From Chrysomallon squamiferum (lineage: Eukaryota > Mollusca > Gastropoda > Neomphalida > Peltospiridae), in assembly GCA_012295275.1 (NCBI GenBank), contig CM022678.1, positions 13,154,617-13,216,616 of the forward strand: a stretch of 62,000 bases of DNA, read 5' to 3'. The notes under the pieces were generated by a model. The model was given only the letters and a program-made list of their open reading frames with translations. It ran no database searches and was not told the DNA's origin. The position numbers and the translations under genes were made by a program. Positions 49,701-62,000 of the stretch are shown here, piece after piece. Within the stretch, counting starts at the first letter, position 1. Every line of letters starts with the position of its first letter.

Positions 49701-50942
49701 AATACGTTACTATTTTGTTAATACTCCCACTGCAACCACACACCAGTTATTACTAATACGTTACTATTTCTGTTCATACTGCCACTGCAACCACACCAGT
49801 TATTACTAATACGTTACTATTTCTGTTGATACTCCCACTGCAACCACACCAGTTATTACTAATACGTTACTATTTTGTTAATACTGCCACTGCAACCACA
49901 CCAGTTATTACTAATACGTTACTATTTCTGTTGATACTCCCACTGCAAACCACACCAGTTATTACTAATACGTTACTAATACGTTGCTATTTCTGCTGAT
50001 ACTCCCACTGCAACCACACCAGTTATTACTAATACGTTACTATTTGTTGATACTGCCACTGCAACCACACCAGTTATTACTAATACGTTACTATTTCTGT
50101 TGATACTCCCACTGCAACCACACCAGTTATTACTAATACGTTACTATTTCTGTTGATACTCCCACTGCAACCACACCAGTTATTACTAATACGTTACTAT
50201 TTGTTAATACTGCCACTGCAACCACACCAGTTATTACTAATACGTTACTATTTCTGTTGATACTCCCACTGCAACCACACCAGTTATTACTAATACGTTA
50301 CTATTTGTTAATACTCCCACTGCAACCACACCAGATAACTAATACGTTACTATTTCTGTTGATACTCCACTGCAACCACACCAGTTATTACTAATACGTT
50401 ACTATTTTTGTTGATACTGCCACTGCAACCACACCAGTTATTACTAATACGTTACTATTTTGTTGATATTTTCCCACTGCCACTGCAACCACACCAGTTA
50501 TTACTAATACGTTACTATTTCTGTTGATACTCCCACTGCAACCACACCAGTTATTACTAATACGTTACTATTTGTTAATACTGCCACTGCAACCACACCA
50601 GTTATTACTAATACGTTACTATTTCTGTTGATACTCCCACTGCAACCACACCAGTTATTACTAATACGTTACTATTTCTGTTGATACTGCCACTGCAACC
50701 ACACCAGTTATTACTAATACGTTACTATTTCTGTTGATACTCCCACTGCAACCACACCAGTTATTACTAATACGTTACTATTTCTGTTGATACTCCCACT
50801 GCAACCACACCAGTTATTACTAATACGTTACTATTTGTTAATACTGCCACTGCAACCACACCAGTTATTACTAATACGTTACTATTTTGTTAATACTGCC
50901 ACTGCAACCACACCAGTTATTACTAATACGTTACTATTTGTT

Positions 50943-51142
50943 NNNNNNNNNNNNNNNNNNNNNNNNNNNNNNNNNNNNNNNNNNNNNNNNNNNNNNNNNN
51001 NNNNNNNNNNNNNNNNNNNNNNNNNNNNNNNNNNNNNNNNNNNNNNNNNNNNNNNNNNNNNNNNNNNNNNNNNNNNNNNNNNNNNNNNNNNNNNNNNNNN
51101 NNNNNNNNNNNNNNNNNNNNNNNNNNNNNNNNNNNNNNNNNN
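50943..51142. other. 200-N assembly gap in the satellite
   Basis: Exactly 200 N interrupt the array, with satellite units in the same orientation on both sides. A round number implies a placeholder, so the true array length is unknown. Confidence 0.98.
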
Positions 51143-54100
51143 ATACTGCCACTGCAACCACACCAGTTATTACTAATACGTTACTATTTTTGTTCATACT
51201 CCCACTGCAACCACACCAGTTATTACTAATACGTTACTATTTCTGTTGATACTCCCACTGCAACCACACCAGTTATTACTAATACGTTACTATTTGTTGA
51301 TACTCCCACTGCAACCACACCAGTTATTACTAATACGTTACTATTTGTTGATACTCCCACTGCAACCACACCAGTTATTACTAATACGTTACTATTTCTG
51401 TTGATACTCCCACTGCAACCACACCAGTTATTACTAATACGTTACTATTTTGTTGATACTGCCACTGCAACCACACCAGTTATTACTAATACGTTACTAT
51501 TTCTGTTGATACTCCCACTGCAACCACACCAGTTATTACTAATACGTTACTATTTGTTAATACTCCCACTGCAACCACACCAGTTATTACTAATACGTTA
51601 CTATTTCTGTTGATACTCCCACTGCAACCACACCAGTTATTACTAATACGTTACTATTTCTGTTGAAACTCCCACTGCAACCACACCAGTTATTACTAAT
51701 ACGTTACTATTTTGTTGATACTGCCACTGCAACCACACCAGTTATTACTAATACGTTACTATTTTTGTTGATACCACACCCACTGCAAACCACACCAGTT
51801 ATTACTAATACGTTACTATTTTGTTAATACTATTTCCCACTGCAAACCACACCAGTTATTACTAATACGTTACTATTTTGTTGATACTCCCACTGCAAAC
51901 CACACCAGTTATTACTAATACGTTACTATTTTGTTGATACTCCCACTGCAACCACACCAGTTATTACTAATACGTTACTATTTTGTTCATACTGCCACTG
52001 CAAACCACACCAGTTATTACTAATACGTTACTATTTTTGTTGATACTCCCACTGCAACCACACCAGTTATTACTAATACGTTACTATTTTGTTGATACTC
52101 CCACTGCAACCACACCAGTTATTACTAATACGTTACTATTTTGTTCATACTGCCACTGCAACCACACCAGTTATTACTAATACGTTACTATTTCTGTTGA
52201 TACTCCCACTGCAACCACACCAGTTATTACTAATACGTTACTATTTCTGTTGATACTCCCACTGCAACCACACCAGTTATTACTAATACGTTACTATTTC
52301 TGTTGATACTCCCACTGCAACCACACCAGTTATTACTAATACGTTACTATTTTTGTTGATACTCCCACTGCAACCACACCAGTTATTACTAATACGTTAC
52401 TATTTGTTAATACTGCCACTGCAACCACACCAGTTATTACTAATACGTTACTATTTTGTTGATACTCCCACTGCAACCACACCAGTTATTACTAATACGT
52501 TACTATTTTGTTGATACTGCCACTGCAACCACACCAGTTATTACTAATACGTTACTATTTCTGTTGAAACTCCCACTGCAACCACACCAGTTATTACTAA
52601 TACGTTACTATTTCTGTTGATACTCCCACTGCAACCACACCAGTTATTACTAATACGTTACTTTTTTGTTCATACTGCCACTGCAACCACACCAGTTATT
52701 ACTAATACGTTACTATTTCTGTTGATACTCCCACTGCAACCACACCACCACACCAGTTATTACTAATACGTTACTATTTTGTTGATACTCCCACTGCAAC
52801 CACACCAGTTATTACTAATACGTTACTATTTTGTTGATACTCCCACTGCAACCACACCAGTTATTACTAATACGTTACTATTTCTGTTGATACTCCCACT
52901 GCAACCACACCAGTTATTACTAATACGTTACTATTTCTGTTGATACTCCCACTGCAACCACACCAGTTATTACTAATACGTTACTATTTCTGTTGATACT
53001 CCCACTGCAACCACACCAGTTATTACTAATACGTTACTATTTTGTTGATACTGCCACTGCAAACCACACCAGTTATTACTAATACGTTACTATTTTGTTG
53101 ATACTCCCACTGCAACCACACCAGTTATTACTAATACGTTACTATTTTGTTGATAACTCCCACTGCAACCACACCAGTTATTACTAATACGTTACTATTT
53201 TGTTGATACTGCCACTGCAAACCACACCAGTTATTACTAATACGTTACTATTTTTGTTGATACTCCCACTGCAAACCACACCAGTTATTACTAATACGTT
53301 ACTATTTTGTTGATACTCCCACTGCAACCACACCAGTTATTTACGTTACTAATACGTTACTATTTGTTTCTGTTGATACTCCCACTGCAACCACACCAGT
53401 TATTACTAATACGTTACTATTTCTGTTGATACTCCCACTGCAACCACACCAGTTATTACTAATACGTTACTATTTGTTCATACTCCCACTGCAAACCACA
53501 CCAGTTATTACTAATACGTTACTATTTTGTTGATACTCCCACTGCAACCACACCAGTTATTACTAATACGTTACTATTTGTTAATACTGCCACTGCAACC
53601 ACACCAGTTATTACTAATACGTTACTATTTGTTAATACTGCCACTGCAACCACACCAGTTATTACTAATACGTTACTATTTCTGTTGATACTCCCACTGC
53701 AACCACACCAGTTATTACTAATACGTTACTATTTGTTAATACTCCCACTGCAACCACACCAGTTATTACTAATACGTTACTATTTTTGTTGATACTTCCC
53801 ACTGCAACCACACCAGTTATTACTAATACGTTACTATTTTGTTGATACTCCCACTGCAACCACACCAGTTATTACTAATACGTTACTATTTTGTTGATAC
53901 TCCCACTGCAAACCACACCAGTTATTACTAATACGTTACTATTTTGTTGATACTCCCCACTGCAACCACACCAGTTATTACTAATACGTTACTATTTTGT
54001 TGATACTCCCACTGCAACCACACCAGTTATTACTAATACGTTACGTTATTTTTGTTGATACTCCCACTGCAACCACACACCAGTTATTACTAATACGTTA

Positions 54101-57100
54101 CTATTTCTGTTGATACTCCCACTGCAACCACACCAGTTATTACTAATACGTTACTATTTGTTAATACTCCCACTGCAACCACACCAGTTATTACTAATAC
54201 GTTACTATTTCTGTTAATACTCCCACTGCAACCACACCAGTTATTACTAATACGTTACTATTTGTTAATACTGCCACTGCAACCACACCAGTTATTACTA
54301 ATACGTTACTATTTTGTTGATACTCCCACTGCAACCACACCAGTTATTACTAATACGTTACTATTTCTGTTGATACTCCCACTGCAACCACACCAGTTAT
54401 TACTAATACGTTACTATTTCTGTTGATACTCCCACTGCAACCACACCAGTTATTACTAATACGTTACTATTTCTGTTGATACTCCCACTGCAACCACACC
54501 AGTTATTACTAATACGTTACTATTTCTGTTGATACTCCCACTGCAACCACACCAGTTATTACTAATACGTTACTATTTGTTGATATCCCACTGCAACCAC
54601 TGCAACCACACCAGATTACTAATACGTTACTATTTCTGTTGATACTCCCACTGCAACCACACCAGTTATTACTAATACGTTACTATTTTTGTTGATACTG
54701 CCACTGCAAACCACACCAGTTATTACTAATACGTTACTATATTTGTTGATACTCCCACTGCAACCACACCAGTTATAACTAATACGTTACTATTTCTGTT
54801 GATACTCCCACTGCAACCACACCAGTTATTACTAATACGTTACTATTTTGTTGATACTGCCACTGCAACCACACCAGTTATTACTAATACGTTACTATTT
54901 TGTTGATACTGCCACTGCAACCACACCAGTTATTACTAATACGTTACTATTTTTGTTGATACTCCCACTGCAACCACACACCAGTTATTACTAATACGTT
55001 ACTATTTCTGTTGATACTCCCACTGCAACCACACCAGTTATTACTAATACGTTACTATTTGTTAATACTGCCACTGCAACCACACCAGTTATTACTAATA
55101 CGTTACTATTTCTGTTGATACTCCCACTGCAACCACACCAGTTATTACTAATACGTTACTATTTCTGTTGATACTCCCACTGCAACCACACCAGTTATTA
55201 CTAATACGTTACTATTTGTTAATACTGCCACTGCAACCACACCAGTTATTACTAATACGTTACTATTTTGTTGATACTCCCACTGCAACCACACCAGTTA
55301 TTACTAATACGTTACTATTTCTGTTGATAATCCCACTGCAACCACACCAGTTATTACTAATACGTTACTATTTCTGTTGATACTCCCACTGCAACCACAC
55401 CAGTTATTACTAATACGTTACTAATACGTTGCTATTTCTGCTGATACTCCCACTGCAACCACACCAGTTATTACTAATACGTTACTATTTCTGTTGATAC
55501 TCCCACTGCAACCACACCAGTTATTACTAATGTTACTATTTTTGTTGATACTCCCACTGCAACCACACCAGTTATTATACGTTACTAATACGTTACTATT
55601 TTTGTTGATACTCCCACTGCAAAACCACACCAGTTATTACTAATACGTTACTATTTTGTTAATACTGCCACTGCAACCAACCACACCAGTTATTACTAAT
55701 ACGTTACTATTTTTGTTGATACTCCCACTGCAACCACACCAGTTATTACTAATACGTTACTATTTCTGTTGATACTGCCACTGCAACCACACCAGTTATT
55801 ACTAATACGTTACTATTTGTTGATACTCCCACTGCAACACACACCAGTTATTACTAATACGTTACTATTTTGTTGATACTCCCACTGCAACCACACCAGT
55901 TATTACTAATACGTTACTATTTGTTAATACTCCCACTGCAACCACACCAGTTATAACTAATACGTTACTATTTCTGTTGATACTCCCACTGCAACCACAC
56001 CAGTTATTACTAATACGTTACTATTTGTTGATACTCCCACTGCAACCACACCAGTTATTACTAATACGTTACTATTTTGTTGATACTCCCACTGCAACCA
56101 CACCAGTTATTACTAATACGTTACTATTTTGTTGATACTGCCACTGCAAACCACACCAGTTATTACTAATACGTTACTATTTTTGTTGATACTCCCACTG
56201 CAACCACACCAGTTATTACTAATACGTTACTATTTTTGTTGATACTCCCACTGCAACCACACCAGTTACGTTACTAATACGTTACTATTTTGTTGATACT
56301 CCCACTGCAACCACACCAGTTATTACTAATACGTTACTATTTTGTTGATACTGCCACTGCAACCACACCAGTTATTACTAATACGTTACTATTTTTGTTG
56401 ATACTGCCACTGCAAACCACACCAGTTATTACTAATACGTTACTATTTTGTTGATACTCCCACTGCAACCACACCAGTTATTACTAATACGTTACTATTT
56501 TGTTGATACCCCACTGCAAAACCACACCAGTTATTACTAATACGTTACTATTTATTTGTTAATTTTGTTCCCACTGCAACCACACCAGTTATTACTACTA
56601 ATACGTTACTATTTTTTGTTAATACTCCCACTGCAACCACACCAGTTATTACTAATACGTTACTATTTCTGTTGATACTCCCACTGCAACCACACCAGTT
56701 ATTACTAATACGTTACTATTTGTTAATACTGCCACTGCAAACACACCAGTTATTACTAATACGTTACTATTTCTGTTGATACTCCCACTGCAACCACACC
56801 AGTTATTACTAATACGTTACTATTTTGTTGATACTGCCACTGCAACCACACCAGTTATTACTAATACGTTACTATTTTTGTTAATACCCCACTGCAACCA
56901 CACCAGTTAATATTTTTGTTATTACTAATACGTTACGTTACTATTTGTTGATACTCCCACTGCAACCACACCAGTTATTACTAATACGTTACTATTTTTG
57001 TTGATACTCCCACTGCAAACCACACCAGTTATTACTAATACGTTACTATTTTTGTTGATACTCCCACTGCAACCACACCAGTTATAATACGTTACTATTT

Positions 57101-60100
57101 TTGTTCATACTGCCACTGCAACCACACCAGTTATTACTAATACGTTACTATTTCTGTTCATACTGCCACTGCAACCACACCAGTTATTACTAATACGTTA
57201 CTATTTGTTAATACTCCCACTGCAACCACACCAGTTATTACTAATACGTTACTATTTCTGTTGATACTCCCACTGCAACCACACCAGTTATTACTAATAC
57301 GTTACTATTTGTTAATACTGCCACTGCAACCACACCAGTTATTACTAATACGTTACTAATACGTTGCTATTTCTGCTGATACTCCCACTGCAACCACACC
57401 AGTTATTACTAATACGTTACTATTTGTTAATACTGCCACTGCAACCACACCAGTTATTACTAATACGTTACTATTTTTGTTGATACTCCCACTGCAACCA
57501 CACCAGTTATTACTAATACGTTACTATTTCTGTTCATACTGCCACTGCAACCACACCAGTTATTACTAATACGTTACTATTTTTGTTGATACTGCAACTG
57601 CAACCACACCAGTTATTACTAATACGTTACTATTTCTGTTGATACTGCCACTGCAACCACACCAGTTATTACTAATACGTTACTATTTGTTGATACTCCC
57701 ACTGCAACCACACCAGTTATAACTAATACGTTACTATTTCTGTTAATACTACTAATACGTTACTATTTGTTGATACTCCCACTGCAACCACACCAGTTAT
57801 TACTAATACGTTACTATTTTGTTGATACTCCCACTGCAACCACACCAGTTATTACTAATACGTTACTATTTTGTTGATACTGCCACTGCAACCACACCAG
57901 TTATTACTAATACGTTACTATTTTGTTGATACTCCCACTGCAACCACACCAGTTATTACTAATACGTTACTATTTCTGTTGATACTCCCACTGCAACCAC
58001 ACCAGTTATTACTAATACGTTACTATTTCTGTTGATACTCCCACTGCAACCACACCAGTTATTACTAATACGTTACTATTTGTTGATACTGCCACTGCAA
58101 CCACACCAGTTATTACTAATACGTTACTATTTCTGTTGATACTCCCACTGCAACCACACCAGTTATTACTAATACGTTACTATTTTTGTTCATACTGCCA
58201 CTGCAAACCACACCAGTTATTACTAATACGTTACTATTTGTTAATACTGCCACTGCAACCACACCAGTTATTACTAATACGTTACTATTTCTGTTGATAC
58301 TCCCACTGCAACCACACCAGTTATTACTAATACGTTACTATTTGTTAATACTGCCACTGCAACCACACCAGTTATTACTAATACGTTACTATTTCTGTTG
58401 ATACTCCCACTGCAACCACACCAGTTATTACTAATACGTTACTATTTTGTTGATCATACTCCCACTGCAACCACACCAGTTATTACTAATACGTTACTAT
58501 TTTGTTGATACTGCCACTGCAACCACACCAGTTATTACTAATACGTTACTATTTGTTAATACTCCCACTGCAACCACACCAGTTATTACTAATACGTTAC
58601 TATTTCTGTTGATACTCCCACTGCAACCACACCAGTTATTACTAATACGTTACTATTTGTTAATACTCCCACTGCAACCACACCAGTTATTACTAATACG
58701 TTACTATTTCTGTTGATACTGCCACTGCAACCACACCAGTTATTACTAATACGTTACTATTTTTGTTGATACTCCCACTGCAAACCACACCAGTTATTAT
58801 TACTAATACGTTACGTTATTTTTGTTGATACTCCCACTGCAACCACACCAGTTATTACTAATACGTTACTATTTTGTTGATACTCCCACTGCAACCACAC
58901 CAGTTATTACTAATACGTTACTATTTCTGTTGATACTCCCACTGCAACCACACCAGTTATTACTAATACGTTACTAATACGTTGCTATTTCTGCTGATAC
59001 TCCCACTGCAACCACACCAGTTATTACTAATACGTTACTATTTTTGTTGATACTGCCACTGCAACCACACCAGTTATTACTAATACGTTACTATTTTGTT
59101 GATACTCCCACTGCAACCAACCAGTTATTACTAATACCAGATATTACTGCAAATACAGTTACTAATATTTTTGTTGATACTCCCACTGCAACCACACCAG
59201 TTATTACTAATACGTTACTATTTCTGTTCATACTGCCACTGCAACCACACCAGTTATTACTAATACGTTACTATTTCTGTTCATACTGCCACTGCAACCA
59301 CACCAGTTATTACTAATACGTTACTATTTCTGTTGATACTCCCACTGCAACCACACCAGTTATTACTAATACGTTACTATTTTGTTGATACTCCCACTGC
59401 AACCACACCAGTTATTACTAATACGTTACTATTTTGTTGATACTCCCACTGCAACCACACCAGTTATTACTAATACGTTACTATTTCTGTTGATACTCCC
59501 ACTGCAACCACACCAGTTATTACTAATACGTTACTATTTCTGTTCATACTGCCACTGCAACCACACCAGTTATTAATAATACGTTCCTATTTCTGTTGAT
59601 ACTCCCACTGCAACCACACCAGTTATTACTAATACGTTACTATTTGTTAATACTGCCACTGCAACCACACCAGTTATTACTAATACGTTACTATTTGTTA
59701 ATACTCCCACTGCAACCACACCAGTTATTACTAATACGTTATTATTTCTGTTGATACTCCCACTGCAACCACACCAGTTAGTTATTACTAATACGTTACT
59801 ATTTTTGTTGATACTGCCACTGCAACCACACCAGTTATTACTAATACGTTACGTTACTATTTTGTTGATACTCCCACTGCAACCACACCACCAGTTATTA
59901 CTAATACGTTACTATTTCTGTTGATACTGCCACTGCAACCACACCAGTTATTACTAATACGTTACTATTTCTGTTGATACTCCCACTGCAACCACACCAG
60001 TTATTACTAATACGTTACTATTTGTTAATACTGCCACTGCAACCACACCAGTTATTACTAATACGTTACTATTTCTGTTGATACTGCCACTGCAACCACA

Positions 60101-62000
60101 CCAGTTATTACTAATACGTTACTATTTTGTTGATACTCCCACTGCAACCACACCAGTTATTACTAATACGTTACTATTTTGTTAATACTCCCACTGCAAC
60201 CACACCCAGTTAATACGTTACTAATACGTTACTATTTCTGTTAATACGTTACCACTGCCACTGCAACCACACCAGTTATTACTAATACGTTACTATTTGT
60301 TAATACTCCCACTGCAACCACACCAGTTATTACTAATACGTTACTATTTCTGTTGATACTCCCACTGCAACCACACCAGTTATTACTAATACGTTACTAA
60401 TACGTTGCTATTTCTGCTGATACTCCCACTGCAACCACACCAGTTATTACTAATACGTTACCATTTGTTAATACTGCCACTGCAGCGACACCAGTTATTA
60501 CTAATGTTACTATTTGTTAATACTCCCACTGCAACCACACCAGTTATTACTAATACGTTACTATTTCTGTTGATACTCCCACTGCAACCACACCAGTTAT
60601 TACTAATACGTTACTATTTCTGTTGATACTCCCACTGCAACCACACCAGTTATTACTAATACGTTACTATTTTTGTTGATACTCCCACTGCAACCACACC
60701 AGTTATTACTAATACGTTACTATTTTGTTGATACCACTGCCACTGCAAACCACACCAGTTATTACTAATACGTTAATACGTTTATTTTGTTGTTAATATA
60801 CTCCCACTGCAACCACACCAGTTATTACTAATACGTTACTATTTTGTTAATACTGCCACTGCAACCACACCAGTTATTACTAATACGTTACTATTTTGTT
60901 GATACTCCCACTGCAACCACACCAGTTATTACTAATACGTTACTATTTCTGTTGATACTCCCACTGCAACCACACCAGTTATTACTAATACGTTAGTTAT
61001 ACGTTACTATTTCTGTTGAAACTCCCACTGCAACCACACCAGTTATTACTAATACGTTACTATTTTGTTGATACTCCCACTGCAACCACACCAGTTATTA
61101 CTAATACGTTACTATTTCTGTTGATACTCCCACTGCAACCACACCAGTTATTACTAATACGTTACTATTTTGTTAATACTGCCACTGCAACCACACCAGT
61201 TATTACTAATACGTTACTATTTGTTGATACTGCCACTGCAACCACACCAGTTATTACTAATACGTTACTATTTCTGTTGATACTCCCACTGCAACCACAC
61301 CAGTTATTACTAATACGTTACTATTTCTGTTTTGTTAATACGTTACTACTAATACTCCCAAAACCACACCAGTTATTACTAATACGTTACTATTTTGTTA
61401 ATACTCCCACTGCAACCACACCAGTTATTACTAATACGTTACTATTTCTGTTGATACTCCCACTGCAACCACACCAGTTATTACTAATACGTTACTATTT
61501 GTTAATACTCCCACTGCAACCACACCAGTTATTACTAATACGTTACTATTTCTGTTGATACTCCCACTGCAACCACACCAGTTATTACTAATACGTTACG
61601 TTTATTTGTTAATACTGCCACTGCAACCACACCAGTTATTACTAATACGTTACTATTTCTGTTGATACTCCCACTGCAACCACACCAGTTATTACTAATA
61701 CGTTACTATTTCTGTTAATACTCCCACTGCAACCACACCAGTTATTACTAATACGTTACTAATACGTTGCTATTTCTGCTGATACTCCCACTGCAACCAC
61801 ACCAGTTATTACTAATACGTTACTATTTTGTTAATACTGCCACTGCAACCACACCAGTTATTACTAATACGTTACTATTTCTGTTGATACTCCCACTGCA
61901 ACCACACCAGTTATTACTAATACGTTACTATTTCTGTTGATACTCCCACTGCAACCACACCAGTTATTACTAATACGTTACTATTTGTTAATACTGCCAC

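Larger units (their letters stand above)
43421..62000 (+). repeat. Large 51-53-bp satellite array, about 350 copies, open-ended
   Basis: Head-to-tail copies, all in one orientation, run to the window end. Each unit has an almost invariant part of about 39 bp, made of CACTGCAACCACACCAG followed by TTATTACTAATACGTTACT. It also has a variable tail of about 12-14 bp: ATTTCTGTTGATACTCC (53-bp unit), ATTTTGTTGATACTCC (52), ATTTGTTAATACTGCC (51), or versions with TTTTTG or TTCATAC. Two plus frames are open through a unit (cores ILPLQPHQLLLIRYYF and DTPTATTPVITNTLLF). The third is closed by TAA, and unit length is not a multiple of three, so no continuous protein exists. One 200-N gap lies inside. 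Confidence 0.97.

Noticed and set aside
43727-61558. Many 60-180-codon frames repeating LPLQPHQLLLIRYYF and DTPTATTPVITNTLLF.
   Set aside because: They are translations of the satellite. Units of 51, 52 and 53 bp shift frame, and the third frame has a TAA in every unit, so no continuous repeat protein can exist.
43421-62000. CRISPR-like array (regular core with variable spacer).
   Set aside because: The variable part is only 12-14 bp, belongs to a few recurring types and has no unique spacers. Flanking DNA is clearly eukaryotic and there are no cas genes.
43421-62000. Centromere identity based on a CENP-B box.
   Set aside because: No unit contains the required TTCG...CGGG pattern; the only constant CpG is in TACGTT. 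Centromere function cannot be claimed from sequence.

Overview
This window reads as non-coding, repeat-saturated DNA from a metazoan nuclear genome. By eye it is about two-thirds A+T. It has no ribosome-binding sites, operons or compact genes. It does have long (GA)n, (ACAT)n, (AT)n, (GATA)n, (TAC)n and (ATT)n microsatellites, several minisatellites and one very large satellite array. CpG is not visibly depleted in the unique segments, which argues against a vertebrate. The (GA)n plus (ACAT)n landscape is the kind I associate with molluscs such as cephalopods or gastropods, but nothing here fixes the taxon, so that is a low-confidence inference. I recognise no protein-coding gene, tRNA, rRNA, snRNA, transposase, reverse transcriptase, LTR or CRISPR array on either strand. 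The long open frames are by-products of stop-free repeats.

Layout. 1-15.8 kb: AT-rich unique DNA broken up by microsatellites and minisatellites. These include a 41-bp array at 1.6 kb, a degenerate TAC field at 4.4-5.06 kb, a 31-bp array at 6.1-6.9 kb, a 22-bp array at 8.6 kb, a 16-bp array at 9.85 kb and a degenerate ~25-bp array at 13.2-13.6 kb. This part also holds a 36-bp perfect palindrome at 11.94 kb and an unusual interlocked pair of inverted repeats at 12.35-12.78 kb. 15.8-18.15 kb: a ~2.3-kb compound array built from ACAT, AC and AT words. 18.15-43.3 kb: unique AT-rich DNA carrying fourteen of the window's sixteen long (GA)n/(CT)n tracts, several fused to (GT)n in a constant orientation, plus 30-bp, 17-bp and ~31-bp minisatellites. 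43.42-62 kb, running off the window end: about 18.4 kb of head-to-tail copies of a 51-53-bp satellite unit, roughly 350 copies, interrupted by one 200-N assembly gap.

Since no genes are present, there is no gene network to describe. The most useful content is structural. The satellite has a constant core and a variable tail, marker variants that show block amplification, and a left edge that grades into a triplet microsatellite. The interlocked inverted repeat and the strand-consistent (GT)n-(GA)n junctions also stand out. Some unique segments hold textbook transcription-factor motifs (a DR5+IR1 nuclear-receptor composite, a DR1, several CRE palindromes, many CACGTG E-boxes). These could mark regulatory or intronic DNA of genes outside the window, but that is untested. 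I see no previously undescribed protein-based system here.
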